This document shows, piece by piece, positions 1 to 9,121 of a stretch of 64,000 nt of DNA. Source of the DNA: Paenibacillus xylaniclasticus (lineage in GTDB: Bacteria > Bacillota > Bacilli > Paenibacillales > Paenibacillaceae); NCBI RefSeq assembly GCF_004001065.1, contig NZ_BIML01000010.1, positions 62,001 to 126,000 of the forward strand. Direction: 5' to 3'. Made by a program: the position numbers and the translations under genes. Every line of letters starts with the position of its first letter. Within the stretch, counting starts at the first letter, position 1. A model generated the notes under the pieces. The model made no database searches. It worked only from the letters and a program-made list of their open reading frames with translations, and was not told the DNA's origin.

Positions 1-946
1 TACCGAGCAATGTCAATCGGACAAGCATGCCTCCAAGCTCTGTCCGGAACATCGTCATCGCATATAGATAATGATACGTCCCCCGCTGCGCGTATGGAAT
101 CCGTCCGCCAATCCAAGACAAATAACGGCGACGTGCGATACGCGGGGCCTGCGTCGGCACATCGATAAACAAGGCCATAAACCGGTAATAACGCCGTCTG
201 GTCCTTGTCTCTTCGCGAATGAGCGTATCCCAAGGAAACGGGTGCTTTCGCGGCAGACGGCAGGCTAGCGCGTAAAGCACTGCGGCAAGCATTCCGAGAA
301 TGAATGCCTTCCATGGCTCAAGCTGATACAGCGCTGCAAGCGTCAGTCCGGATAACACCCATCGAGCAAACCTTAGCAGCCGTCTTGCACCAGCCTCCGA
401 CGCCCGCCTCTCCTGCCAAGCGCCGGCCGTATTCGCCACTTTGAGCACCGTTAGAGCGATGAATAGCAGCAGGGCGCCAGCTTGTCCTTCTCCCTGCGAA
501 TACATCGGCCAATAAATGAGAAGCGACGCCCATACACCGATCAGCCCTGCTAGAGTGTTATAACGTATGGAACGGCGAATATAGCTGGTCATCGCTGCCT
601 CCTGCGGCAGCAGGAAGACCGTATCCGCCGGTTGAAGCCACGAGCGCAGCGGACTCCAGCAGACGAATCCGATCGTCAGTACAAGTCCGAACAAAGTGAA
701 CGGAAAATGTGCTGGCACATCCCGTACGAGCATCGAATACCCTATCGCCGCTACGATCAGCCCTAGCATGATAACACCAGGGAACCCGCTTCGCGCAACG
801 TAGCTGGAGTAGGGTATCATCTCCTTCCGGAATGCGGCTGCCCGGTACGACCATAGCTGGTTCGGGTCGAAGCGGCCGGTCATCGGCAAGGCTGAAGACC
901 TCTGTGTCTCTGTACCGCTTCCCGACTGAACTGTTTTATCGCCCAT
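1..946 (-). CDS. ecsB: EcsB-like ABC transporter permease (3' end outside window)
   Basis: Membrane permease of an ABC-2/EcsB-type exporter, probably partnered with the ATPase encoded just upstream. Reading from the ATG at 946 gives a continuous frame to the window edge, about 315 residues. It has hydrophobic segments near residues 57-72, 80-97, 131-150 and 155-170, and the motif FLLPQE that I associate with EcsB proteins. The start overlaps the ATPase stop by 11 bp (CCATGG), typical of translational coupling. In Bacillus, EcsAB affects protein secretion and regulated intramembrane proteolysis. The exported substrate here is unknown. The C-terminus is missing only because the window ends. Confidence 0.8.
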   Translation of the reverse strand, partial: MGDKTVQSGSGTETQRSSALPMTGRFDPNQLWSYRAAAFRKEMIPYSSYVARSGFPGVIMLGLIVAAIGYSMLVRDVPAHFPFTLFGLVLTIGFVCWSPLRSWLQPADTVFLLPQEAAMTSYIRRSIRYNTLAGLIGVWASLLIYWPMYSQGEGQAGALLLFIALTVLKVANTAGAWQERRASEAGARRLLRFARWVLSGLTLAALYQLEPWKAFILGMLAAVLYALACRLPRKHPFPWDTLIREETRTRRRYYRFMALFIDVPTQAPRIARRRYLSWIGGRIPYAQRGTYHYLYAMTMFRTELGGMLVRLTLLG

Positions 947-1763
947 GGGTCAGTCCTTCGCCTCCCGCCGTATCCGATACGAGACGGAAAAAAGCTTCGT
1001 CTAATGTTCCATCCGCCATCCCTGCGGCCTTTCGTACATCGTCCAGCGTACCTGAAGCAGCAATCCGCCCGTGGTGAAGCACGATATAACGATCGCAGTA
1101 CGTCTCTACCGTCGATAAAATATGAGAGCTCATCAGCACCGCTGCTCCAGCCCGCTTCACCTCAACGAGCCGCTCCAGCAGCGATCGGATGCCGAGCGGA
1201 TCGAGCCCAAGAAACGGCTCGTCAATAATGAACAGTGACGGATTAGCCAGCAGTGCGTTCATAATCATGACCTTCTGCTTCATCCCTTTGGACAGATGCT
1301 CCGCGAAGGCACCTCTCTTCACCCGCATATGGAACTGGTCGAGCAGCCGTTCGCGCCGGTCGTTGTAGGCATCGCCATCCACTCCGTATGCCATGCCCGT
1401 CAAGCGCAAATGCTCATCGACGGTCAACTCGTCGAACAGCACCGGCGATTCCGGCACGTAAGCGATAGAGCTCCGATACTTCTGCGGGTCGCGGTCAAGC
1501 GTCGTTCCGCTGACCTGAATCTGACCTGTATGCGGCTGCATTAGGCCGAGAATATGCTTAATCGCGGTACTTTTGCCAGCGCCGTTCAAGCCGATAAGGC
1601 CGACGATCTCGCCCGGGCGTACGTCGAACGTCAAACCGTGCAGCACCGGCCTCCTCGGACTATAGCCGCCGACAAGCTCCGTCACCTGCAGCACTGGACT
1701 TGCCGCCGCGGTCGGACTAATATGATTCGTATCCCTTGTATTAGCCGTACTCTTCTGATTCAT
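936..1763 (-). CDS. ecsA: EcsA-like ABC transporter ATP-binding protein
   Basis: Cytoplasmic ATPase that should energise the EcsB-like permease encoded directly downstream. It is 275 residues, usual for a single-domain ABC ATPase with a short N-terminal extension. Walker A is GLNGAGKSTAIKHI near residues 56-69, the signature is LSKGMKQK, and Walker B is LFIIDEP followed by the D-loop GLDP. The order and overlap with the permease match the B. subtilis ecsAB arrangement. Start is the ATG at 1763, after a purine-rich GGAAGGACGG stretch. An alternative is a generic ABC-2 exporter ATPase. Confidence 0.88.
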   Translation of the reverse strand: MNQKSTANTRDTNHISPTAAASPVLQVTELVGGYSPRRPVLHGLTFDVRPGEIVGLIGLNGAGKSTAIKHILGLMQPHTGQIQVSGTTLDRDPQKYRSSIAYVPESPVLFDELTVDEHLRLTGMAYGVDGDAYNDRRERLLDQFHMRVKRGAFAEHLSKGMKQKVMIMNALLANPSLFIIDEPFLGLDPLGIRSLLERLVEVKRAGAAVLMSSHILSTVETYCDRYIVLHHGRIAASGTLDDVRKAAGMADGTLDEAFFRLVSDTAGGEGLTHGR

Positions 1764-1852
1764 CCGTTTCCCACCGTCCTTCCTCTTAATTATACTCGAT
1801 GAAAGGGAAGAAACAGAAATACAGCGCCACGAATGACTCTTAACTAGGCGAC

Positions 1853-1893
1853 AAGGCGGTACAGAGACCTATATTATGGCCCCGTACCGCCTT
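1853..1893 (-). terminator. Hairpin downstream of SLH gene (weak terminator candidate)
   Basis: A perfect 10-bp inverted repeat (AAGGCGGTAC at 1853-1862, GTACCGCCTT at 1884-1893) with a 21-nt loop lies just past the stop of the SLH gene. No T-run follows on either strand, so intrinsic termination is only suggested. Confidence 0.4.
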
Positions 1894-1927
1894 GCTCCTG
1901 ATTCATATAGAAATAATCATCATGCGA

Positions 1928-3115
1928 TTACTTAATGACGATCAGCTTAACTACGTTATGCTCAATCGTCAGTTCGATCGCTTGACCAGCAACAAGCTTC
2001 GATGTATCACCCGAAATGACGACGTTCGGATCAACGTTATAGATAGCCGCCTGCGCCGTTCCGTTCACCGTCTTAATAATCGAGACTGTAGCCAGCTTGC
2101 CTTGGGCGTTCAACGACACCGTGCTAAGCGCGCCGGCATCAACGAATTTCGTCGATTGCGGAGCCAATTTCGTAACATCGATGAAAATGACTTTATTCTG
2201 ATACGTGCGTACGAGCACCTCGTCGCCCGCTTGCAGCTCGGATACCGCTACCTTCTTATTATCACGGAAAATAAAGACGTTCGGATCGAGCGCGAGCGTC
2301 GCTTCCGACTTATCCGCCTTCACGACAACGATGGAGCCATTAGACGGTGCGGCCTTCAGGCTGCCTGTAATCGCCTGTCCATCGTTATTCGGCAGCTGCG
2401 AGTCGGTGCGGTCGAGCAAAGCCGCGAGCTCAGCGCGCGTAACCTGCTGGTTCGGACGGAACGAATTATCTTGATAACCTGTAACAAGACCTTTCTCCAG
2501 AGCAACAGCAACATAGCCGACTGAGCCTGCCGGAATTTGCTTCGCATCCTTAAACGTCAGCTTCGTATTGCTCTTTGCCTTTGCTTCCCCATCCAGCTTG
2601 AGCGCCTTAACCAGAATCGTCGCCGCCCAGAGGCGAGTAGCTGGCTTTTCCGGGTGAATCATATCTTCTGTCTCACTGAACAGGTCGTTCTCCAGCGCGA
2701 CGGCTACGTAGCCAACGGCCCACGGATATTTCTTCTTCAGCTGGTCAGCGTCTTTAAAATTCAATTCCGTACTCATCTCAGCCGCTGATTCCGCCTGTTC
2801 GCGCAAGCCCATCAGACGCACTGCTGCAACGAGCGTCTCAATGCGGGAAATTTTTTGCGAAGGCTTGAACGTGCCATCCTGATAACCATTGAACACACCT
2901 TTAGATGCTAGACGAATAATGTACTCCTCTGCCCATTTCATCTCGTCTGCATCTTTGAAATGAAGGTTAATCGATATCGTATTGTTCTTCTTATCGTCAT
3001 CCTTGCCCTTGTCTTTACCGTGATCATGCGCAGCGAATGCTGTGGAAGCCCCACTCACCAGTGTCATTGCCGCTATAGAGGTAATCGCAACCTTTTTCCA
3101 TTTAGAAGCTGTCAT
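1928..3115 (-). CDS. Secreted protein with three S-layer homology domains
   Basis: Probable cell-envelope protein tethered non-covalently through SLH domains to secondary cell-wall polymer. The 395-residue product has a signal peptide (KKVAI... to FAA, residues 6-29) and a short charged His/Lys/Asp linker. Three SLH repeats follow near residues 50-105, 110-175 and 180-235, with the marks GVFNGYQDGTFKP and GYQDNSFRPNQ. The middle repeat is more divergent (ENDLFSETEDMIHPEKP). The C-terminal ~150 residues form a beta-rich region I do not recognise. The ATG at 3115 follows AGGTGG with good spacing. It appears monocistronic. Confidence 0.88.
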   Translation of the reverse strand: MTASKWKKVAITSIAAMTLVSGASTAFAAHDHGKDKGKDDDKKNNTISINLHFKDADEMKWAEEYIIRLASKGVFNGYQDGTFKPSQKISRIETLVAAVRLMGLREQAESAAEMSTELNFKDADQLKKKYPWAVGYVAVALENDLFSETEDMIHPEKPATRLWAATILVKALKLDGEAKAKSNTKLTFKDAKQIPAGSVGYVAVALEKGLVTGYQDNSFRPNQQVTRAELAALLDRTDSQLPNNDGQAITGSLKAAPSNGSIVVVKADKSEATLALDPNVFIFRDNKKVAVSELQAGDEVLVRTYQNKVIFIDVTKLAPQSTKFVDAGALSTVSLNAQGKLATVSIIKTVNGTAQAAIYNVDPNVVISGDTSKLVAGQAIELTIEHNVVKLIVIK

Positions 3116-3224
3116 TAAAAAGCCACCTCTCCTATGCGTTGTTCGGCTGTGCCGTTTTCCCTTACGCCCATAATGTTCGGGAGCCGGGGAACGCTTTCGG
3201 GGGGTGGCCTCAAAAAATGCTGCG

Positions 3225-4808
3225 TTAATTTTTCGATTCAGACTGCTGCGCGGCTCGTTTCGCCTTCAACCATTTCGGAGCGCCTTTATCCTTCGCTGCC
3301 TTCTTCCGCTGCTTCTCCGTCATCTTGCCTGAACCAGACTTGCCTCCATGCTTAGCGCTGGAATCTCGGCGGTCAGCCGGCCGTCCCGACAGATCGGAGG
3401 AGCGTTCGCCGAGCCGCTGCGTTCCTCTTGATGCGCCGGATAGACCTGCTGTCCGTTCCGTTAGCCCAGCTGCTGCACGGCTATCGCTTCCCTGTTCAAT
3501 AAGCGAGGACCGCCTAGCTATGGAAGAACTGCGCTCCGACCGTGAGCTGTATGCTGCCGTCGTTGCCTTATCGCCGGTTGAACCAGCTTGCTTCGAAGAC
3601 ACATTCCGGCTGCCCGGCTGCCCTTTCGTTCTTGGAGCGGCAGCGGCAGCGGCGCCTTGGCGGCGCGCCTCATCCGGCGTCATCAGCTTGCCATACGACA
3701 TGACGCGCTCCTTCAGCTCAATTCCGAGCCGCTTGGCGAACTTGTCCATTATGAACCGTTCCTGATGTGTGATGAGCGTAATGACAAGCCCTTGCTTTCC
3801 CATCCGTCCAGTACGTCCTGCACGGTGAACATAATGGTCAGCATCGATCGGCGGATCGAGATTCAGAACAAGCGGCAGCGCAGGAATATCGATTCCGCGT
3901 GCCGCGACATCGGTCGCGATCAGCAGCTTGCAGGCTCCGCTGCGGAACTTATCGAGCGTTACGGAGCGGCGCTGCTTGTTCGCGTCGCCATAGAGCATCT
4001 CAACGGTAAAGCCTTCATACTTCAGCTTCGACTCCCACTGAGCGATATTGTCCGTATCGTTCAAGAACAACAGAGCCGAGGACGGATTCAGAAGCCGGAT
4101 TAGCCGACGCGCCGCATCGACTTTATCACGCTTGTCGACAACGAGATATAGATGCTCAATTGACTCCGCAACGCGCTGCTTGCCGGCGAGGTCGATCAGC
4201 TTCGGCTCACGCATCCATTTGTGCTCCATCTCCGCCATCGACTCGGGACGTGTCGCCGAGAAGAACGCCAGCTGACGATCACGCGGCGTACCCTTGAGCA
4301 GCGCATCCACCTCGCGCAGCGATCCGAGGTCGAACACTTGATCCGCCTCATCGATGATGAGCTGCTTCACTTCACCAAGCTTCAGCTTGCGCGAGACGAA
4401 CAGCTCATGAATGCGTCCCGGCGTACCGACGACAAGCTGCGGTTTATTTTTTTTCAAATTGTCGATTTGACGAAATACTGCCGCACCACCGATCAACGGT
4501 ACGACCCGAACGCCTACCGCCTTACCGTACGTCTGCGCTACTCTCGTAATTTGCATGGCGAGCTCCTGCGTCGGCGCAAGCACGACAGCTTGTACCGACG
4601 AGCTTGCGCTGTCGATGCGCTGCAGCACTGGCAGTAGAAAAGCCAGCGTCTTACCGCTGCCCGTCTGTGATCTTGCTGTCAGGTCTGAACCGGCCAGCAT
4701 GACTGCAATTGCCTCGCGCTGTACCGGCGTCGGTTCTAACAGGCCGTCTGCTGCAAGCGCGTCCGCAAGAATACGGCCTACCCCAATCTCTTCCCATTTC
4801 AATGCCAT
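3225..4808 (-). CDS. DEAD-box ATP-dependent RNA helicase
   Basis: RNA-remodelling helicase. The 527 residues contain the core motifs in order: Q-motif region PTPVQREAI, motif I ARSQTGSGKT, Ia PTQELA, GTPGR, motif II DEAD as IDEADQVF, motif III SAT, then RGID and motif VI HRAGRTGR. The core ends near residue 370. A 150-residue tail rich in Ser, Arg, Lys, Ala and Gly follows, as in CshA-like helicases where the basic tail aids RNA binding. Start ATG at 4808 follows AAAGAGGAAATGAA. I cannot assign a specific Csh/Dbp paralogue from sequence alone. Confidence 0.92.
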   Translation of the reverse strand: MALKWEEIGVGRILADALAADGLLEPTPVQREAIAVMLAGSDLTARSQTGSGKTLAFLLPVLQRIDSASSSVQAVVLAPTQELAMQITRVAQTYGKAVGVRVVPLIGGAAVFRQIDNLKKNKPQLVVGTPGRIHELFVSRKLKLGEVKQLIIDEADQVFDLGSLREVDALLKGTPRDRQLAFFSATRPESMAEMEHKWMREPKLIDLAGKQRVAESIEHLYLVVDKRDKVDAARRLIRLLNPSSALLFLNDTDNIAQWESKLKYEGFTVEMLYGDANKQRRSVTLDKFRSGACKLLIATDVAARGIDIPALPLVLNLDPPIDADHYVHRAGRTGRMGKQGLVITLITHQERFIMDKFAKRLGIELKERVMSYGKLMTPDEARRQGAAAAAAPRTKGQPGSRNVSSKQAGSTGDKATTAAYSSRSERSSSIARRSSLIEQGSDSRAAAGLTERTAGLSGASRGTQRLGERSSDLSGRPADRRDSSAKHGGKSGSGKMTEKQRKKAAKDKGAPKWLKAKRAAQQSESKN

Positions 4809-4838
4809 TTCATTTCCTCTTTCCGCTATACATCATCG

Positions 4839-5618
4839 TTATTTTTTGTTCAGTAAGCCGCCAGCAATCCGATCCGCGGCTCTTGGAAACAGCTGATACA
4901 GCTTCACGCCGATCGCTGCCCACCCGGGCAAGTCGATCTCTGCTTTACGGCGCTGGATGACGCGCACAACCGCATTGGCCACCCGATCCGGCTTCATCAT
5001 GAACGATTTTACACCTTTCACATATGTGCCGCTCGGATCAGCCGTTTGAAAAAATGGCGTCTCGAACGGTCCCGGATTGACAGCAGACACGATAATGCCC
5101 GTACCGCGCAGCTCTTGCCTAAGCGCATTCGTGAATCCGAGCATCGCATGCTTCGAAGCCGCATAGCCGGTCGACTTCGGTGTCCCAAGCTTGCCGGCAA
5201 TCGAAGCGATATTAACAATCTGTCCGCTGCCGCGCTGGAGCATTTGTGGGAGCAGCGCTTTCGTGCAGCGCACAGCTCCCATATAGTTCGTATCCATCAT
5301 CTGTTCAAAATGAGCAAGCGGCGCGTCTACGAAACTCTCAAAGTAGCCAAAGCCTGCATTGTTGACTAATACGTCCACGCCGTTCATCTCACGCCAAATC
5401 CGTTCCAATGTTTCGACGGCAGCTGCAGCATCCGTAACGTCAAGCGAATAAAGCCGGAAGCTCTTCGCACCAGGAAGCGTATCGACAGCCGTCTTCAGCT
5501 TCGACATGCTCCGGCCTGTCATGACAACGTTCGCGCCCCGCTCCGCTAACTTCAACGCGGTAATCAGACCTAGTCCGCTCGACGCCCCCGTTATAACAAT
5601 TGTCCTTCCTTTTACCAT
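4839..5618 (-). CDS. Short-chain dehydrogenase/reductase (SDR)
   Basis: Classical cytoplasmic SDR oxidoreductase using NAD(P)H; substrate not predictable. Visible marks are the cofactor motif TGASSGLG near the N-terminus, NNAG, the catalytic Ser in NIASIAG and the catalytic YAASK, with PGPFETPF after it. Length of about 259 residues is normal. The frame extends to a GTG at 5630, but AGGTGA sits about 9 nt before the ATG at 5618 (MVKGRTIV), so I chose that start. It lies 30 bp upstream of the helicase gene on the same strand, so co-transcription is possible. Family is certain, substrate unknown. Confidence 0.88.
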   Translation of the reverse strand: MVKGRTIVITGASSGLGLITALKLAERGANVVMTGRSMSKLKTAVDTLPGAKSFRLYSLDVTDAAAAVETLERIWREMNGVDVLVNNAGFGYFESFVDAPLAHFEQMMDTNYMGAVRCTKALLPQMLQRGSGQIVNIASIAGKLGTPKSTGYAASKHAMLGFTNALRQELRGTGIIVSAVNPGPFETPFFQTADPSGTYVKGVKSFMMKPDRVANAVVRVIQRRKAEIDLPGWAAIGVKLYQLFPRAADRIAGGLLNKK

Positions 5619-5753
5619 CTTTCGCATCACCTGCTAATAGTGTACTTCATCGCTTGATCGTTAGCAAAATAAAAGACGATCCCTCCGGCATTCGAACAGG
5701 CTCAGAGCAATCGTCCTAGATGGCGAACATTAATCCTTTCTCATCTTTCATAC

Positions 5754-5775
5754 AAAAAGGCTCCCCGAGGAGCCC
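5754..5775 (-). terminator. Rho-independent terminator of cheX
   Basis: On the minus strand GGGCTCC-TCGG-GGAGCC is followed directly by TTTTT. It lies just after the cheX stop codon. Confidence 0.9.
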
Positions 5776-5783
5776 ATTTCGTG

Positions 5784-6242
5784 TTACGATGCGATTAAGA
5801 CTTGAATATCCATCTCGCCGATACCGTCCATAATGAGCGGGATCGTCAACGCGTTACTTGCTGTCAGTGCGGAACTCAACGTCGTAATGATAACCGGTGG
5901 CGTTATATCGACGTGAACGCCTTGATTAAATAGAAGCGTGCTGGCATTGCCGCTGATCATATTACCAAGCTCCGAAATCGCACTCTTGCCGATTTCGTCG
6001 ATCTGTGAGATGGCGAAGCCGCCCATCATCGCGGAGATCATTTTAAGCGCTACTGGCTCGCTAATGCCAAATATAATATGACCTTGCATTTGTCCGTGAA
6101 TGTCGATTTGAATAAAGATACAGTTATCGACAATTACAATCGGCTTTAATCCAGGTTGTCCCGTAGCTGGCGTAATTTGAACCACCTGCTCAATTACGTT
6201 TTTGGCAGATTCTAGAAACGGATTGATGTATTCTGCTTTCAT
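5784..6242 (-). CDS. cheX: Chemotaxis protein CheX (CheY-P phosphatase family)
   Basis: CheC/CheX/FliY-family protein, expected to dephosphorylate CheY-P in the chemotaxis pathway. The 152 residues start MKAEYINPFLESAKNVIE and contain the helix with E and N spaced as in CheX (EIGKSAISELGNMISGNA), which corresponds to the catalytic E-x2-N segment. An upstream in-frame ATG (6272) would add ten residues. I prefer 6242 because the family starts there and AAGGAG lies about 13 nt upstream. It stands alone with its own terminator and no other chemotaxis gene nearby. Confidence 0.85.
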   Translation of the reverse strand: MKAEYINPFLESAKNVIEQVVQITPATGQPGLKPIVIVDNCIFIQIDIHGQMQGHIIFGISEPVALKMISAMMGGFAISQIDEIGKSAISELGNMISGNASTLLFNQGVHVDITPPVIITTLSSALTASNALTIPLIMDGIGEMDIQVLIAS

Positions 6243-6376
6243 GGAGGTTTCTGCGCTCCTTCTCGACAGCATTCGTGTATTTCCGCTATATTGAATCCAT
6301 TATACTGAATTCATTAGGACAAGTATACTAGTTTGAAGATGTTTAGTACTTTATACCCATCAGAGGGAGGATAATC

Positions 6377-7426
6377 ATGCCGAACGTTTGGGCACACATC
6401 CTTTTCGGCCATACGATAATGGAGCGCCTTGAGGAACAAAACTGGCTCTCAGATGATGAGATGACCAAATGGTTCAATCTCGGGTGCCAAGGTCCTGATT
6501 TTTTATTCTATCATCGATTCCTTCCTTGGCATAAAAGCTCCGTCATGAATCAACTCGGCACCGAGATGCATAACCGGGAATGCGGCCCCGTACTTCTCGA
6601 TCTGCTCGACTCTGTCAGCGGACGGCAGACCGATGACGAGGACCGGTATGCAGCCGCTTATGCAATAGGCTTCGTGCTCCACCACGTTCTTGACCGCAAT
6701 ATGCATCCATATGTCTTCAGCAGATCCGGCTTCCGCAAGTGGGACCATCAGCGGTTCGAAACAGCAATGGACACGATCATCGCTTCGCGGTTGTATGGCA
6801 TCGATACGTGGAGAACACCCGTATGGAAAAATATCGCTCCAGCACGGCCGCTGCCGAACGTGCTGCTTGAAGCGTTCGAGAACATTGCAGCCGTCCGGTA
6901 TCCAGAGCTTGCATCCGAGATCAAACGGGAATATTGGCAAGAAGCGCTGCGCGACATTGCAAGCGCACAGCGACTGTTCTTCGATCCGACCGGCATCCGT
7001 CGGCTGCTTACTTTCGGGAAGATTGAGCCGCTGTCCTACCGGCGTAATCTTCCGGACTATGATTGGATGAACGAGCAGGAGCTGCCCTGGCTTGATCCGA
7101 CCGACGGTAAGACGCTCTATACCGTCAGTGCCTGGACGCTGTGGGAGCAAGCGATCGAGGACGGCATCGCAGTTGCCGCAGCTGCGATGCGGATGATCCG
7201 GGAGACGCAATCGCCAAGCAATGCGCGCACTGCTACTGCCGAACTCGTCTTAAACCGATCGTTCGAGCTTCGTGAGGAAGTTGAGCAGCTGCTTGGCGAT
7301 CGTTCGTACGAAACAGGGCTGCCTTGCAGCAGTGGTGCAGTAATCCGATATGCCGATCCGATCTGGCCTGACGGCGGAATCAAACGAACAGAGGCTGACG
7401 ATACTGCCAATGAAAATACCGGTTAA
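6377..7426 (+). CDS. Zinc-dependent phospholipase C family protein
   Basis: Predicted metallohydrolase of the zinc-dependent phospholipase C fold. The 349 residues begin with MPNVWAHILFGH, the usual N-terminal motif. His/Asp ligand candidates follow in GCQGPDFLFYH and in FVLHHVLDRNMHPYVF. There is no obvious signal peptide, so it is likely cytosolic, and true phospholipase activity is unproven for such bacillar members. Start ATG at 6377 follows GAGGGAGGATAATC. It is divergent from cheX and ends at a strong bidirectional hairpin. The last ~70 residues are not recognised. Confidence 0.8.
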   Translation: MPNVWAHILFGHTIMERLEEQNWLSDDEMTKWFNLGCQGPDFLFYHRFLPWHKSSVMNQLGTEMHNRECGPVLLDLLDSVSGRQTDDEDRYAAAYAIGFVLHHVLDRNMHPYVFSRSGFRKWDHQRFETAMDTIIASRLYGIDTWRTPVWKNIAPARPLPNVLLEAFENIAAVRYPELASEIKREYWQEALRDIASAQRLFFDPTGIRRLLTFGKIEPLSYRRNLPDYDWMNEQELPWLDPTDGKTLYTVSAWTLWEQAIEDGIAVAAAAMRMIRETQSPSNARTATAELVLNRSFELREEVEQLLGDRSYETGLPCSSGAVIRYADPIWPDGGIKRTEADDTANENTG

Positions 7427-7432
7427 CGACAA

Positions 7433-7478
7433 GGGCTGCCCGCATGAATCCGAATTACATAGGTTCATGCGGGCAGCC
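7433..7478. terminator. Bidirectional terminator between convergent genes
   Basis: A 15-bp perfect inverted repeat (GGCTGCCCGCATGAA at 7434-7448, its complement at 7464-7478) sits between the convergent phospholipase and HRDC genes. Confidence 0.8.
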
Positions 7479-7496
7479 TATTGCTTATATTCAAAA

Positions 7497-8480
7497 TTAT
7501 ACAGCTCTATTCATTTTTCTACGGCGGTACGAAAGCCTTAGAAACCGCAGCCGGTCGTAAATGAGATCTACTGACTGATCTGGCGACACTTCGTTCCCAT
7601 AAACATGCTGCATAACCGGCTTCAAATATTTATCCCCGACGATATCGAATGCCTCCAGCACCGACTGCTTCTCTTCCTCCGGCATCTCAGCTAGCTCGCT
7701 GGCAACGATCGCGTCTAGGTTGTACCCTTCCGTCTCTAGTTGCTCGATTCTCTCAATTAAGCTGCGCCTTGTCATCTCCAGCTCCGCCTGCAGCTCAACC
7801 AGCGTTCTTCCGTCCTCAATCGCCTGCAAAATTTGTTTCTTCTGCTTGTGGCGGTCCATCTGATTCCGGTACTTCTGCTCCTTCTGCTTATAAGACCACT
7901 GCATGAACGTCTTCGGATCTAGCAGCCTCGATACCCAATCGAGCGGAAAAGTCGTGTCACGCGTGTAACGAGACGTAATTTCCAGTACCTGCTCTGCATA
8001 ATCCCGCATCTTCGTCTCGCCCCAGCCCGGAATTTGTGCCAGCTCATTCACGTTGTGCGGCTTATAGGCACTTATCATCATAAGAAGCCGGTTCGTTGCG
8101 ACGAGATACGCCGATTTACGCAGCTGAGAGGCTGTTCTTTTCCTCCATTCCCGAAGCTCCTCGAACAGCTCTGCATTCGCATTCAGCTCGCCGTAGCACT
8201 GCAGCATTGCTACGATGCCACCCGGGAGCGAACGCTTGTCCTCCAGCATCCCGTCTATAATCGGCGTAAAGCCAGCCCCCATCTTGATAGAAATACCGTG
8301 CCGGAAAGCTGCAAGCATCTCTTCCCAAGACGTTCCCTCATACCAAGTATCCGCTTCTTCTGAGGCTTCCGTCCACAATACAAGCCATGCCCCCTCATGC
8401 TCGCAAATGGACACTTGTGCTCCAACGACTGTACGCTCCCCATCCATTCTGTCAAATGTGTTCATAAAAACGACCTGCAT
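7497..8480 (-). CDS. HRDC domain-containing protein
   Basis: Predicted nucleic-acid-associated protein. The 327 residues carry an HRDC domain near residues 110-185 (RKSAYLVATNRLLMMI, then NELAQIPGWGETKMRDYAEQVLEI). The C-terminal half holds helical segments and an HTH-like stretch (TLVELQAELEMTRRSLIERI). It has no helicase or nuclease motifs, unlike RecQ or RNase D, where HRDC domains usually occur. Start ATG at 8480 follows AGAGGGATGAGCG. The role is unknown. This architecture is familiar from paenibacilli. Confidence 0.75.
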   Translation of the reverse strand: MQVVFMNTFDRMDGERTVVGAQVSICEHEGAWLVLWTEASEEADTWYEGTSWEEMLAAFRHGISIKMGAGFTPIIDGMLEDKRSLPGGIVAMLQCYGELNANAELFEELREWRKRTASQLRKSAYLVATNRLLMMISAYKPHNVNELAQIPGWGETKMRDYAEQVLEITSRYTRDTTFPLDWVSRLLDPKTFMQWSYKQKEQKYRNQMDRHKQKKQILQAIEDGRTLVELQAELEMTRRSLIERIEQLETEGYNLDAIVASELAEMPEEEKQSVLEAFDIVGDKYLKPVMQHVYGNEVSPDQSVDLIYDRLRFLRLSYRRRKMNRAV

Positions 8481-8557
8481 CGCTCATCCCTCTTTCGCTG
8501 GTATCGAATTTCCGAACCTTCGACAGATTAGCTTCTTCCATAACAACGACAAGAAAG

Positions 8558-8588
8558 ACACCCCTCCCGTCGCTTCGGAAGAGGTGCC
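8558..8588 (-). other. G/C-rich hairpin in the leader of the HRDC gene
   Basis: The arms ACACCCCTCCCG (8558-8569) and CGGAAGAGGTGCCT (8575-8588) can fold imperfectly. On the minus strand they are followed by a T-rich TCTTTCTTGTC. The hairpin lies between two divergent starts, upstream of the HRDC gene. It could be an attenuator or the end of an unseen small transcript. Evidence is folding only. Confidence 0.3.
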
Positions 8589-8749
8589 TCCTCTAGTCAA
8601 AAATTCAGTTAACATAAATATAGCTCTAGTTGTCAAAAAATGCAACAATTATTCATTCACTTCTACGAACAGTTACTGTTTGCCCGGTTAAGGCGGCTGA
8701 TGTTATGATGATTGCATTGCAAACCTATGGTAACGAAAGGGGCTATCCA

Positions 8750-9046
8750 ATGCTGCTGCCCGATTATGATTTTATGTCTGATTCGACGGAGGAGACGTCC
8801 ACGCGGTTCGTCACGTTCATCGGACCAAGCATGAAACGGTTCGATCTGGCGATAACCGCAACCAATCGCTTCTACGGCAAGAAGCTCGTTACCGATCTTC
8901 AAACCGGAAGAACGGCAATAATCGGCCCAGATGATCTTGCCGAGGAAGGTTATTTGGAGCATGTGTACAAGCTGACGGAGGAAGAGGCTGCGGAGCTGAA
9001 CCAATTTCTGCAGCTTGTAGTCGGAACGGTGCATTTTACCGACTAA
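8750..9046 (+). CDS. DUF3055-type small conserved protein
   Basis: Small cytosolic protein of a Bacillales family, function unknown. I recognise the block TRFVTFIGPSMKRFDLAITATNRF / GKKLVTDLQTGR / IIGPDDL in short form as DUF3055-like. The open frame begins at 8630, but AAAGGGG at 8736-8742 is 7 nt from the ATG at 8750, giving a 98-residue product. The upstream 40 residues look non-coding. It is followed 75 bp later by another small conserved gene on the same strand. Confidence 0.7.
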   Translation: MLLPDYDFMSDSTEETSTRFVTFIGPSMKRFDLAITATNRFYGKKLVTDLQTGRTAIIGPDDLAEEGYLEHVYKLTEEEAAELNQFLQLVVGTVHFTD

Positions 9047-9121
9047 TTCGGGCACAATGAGTCGTGGAACAAACCGGCGTCAATCGTCGTATGCGTTCAA
9101 CGATCAATAAAGGGGTGTGCT

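Noticed and set aside
1892-2524. 210-codon plus-strand open frame antisense to the SLH gene
   Set aside because: SLH repeats on the other strand explain the sequence; no start support.
8630-8749. N-terminal extension of the DUF3055-like gene
   Set aside because: No ribosome site for the upstream start, and the extra residues do not look like the family; the ATG at 8750 has a good site.
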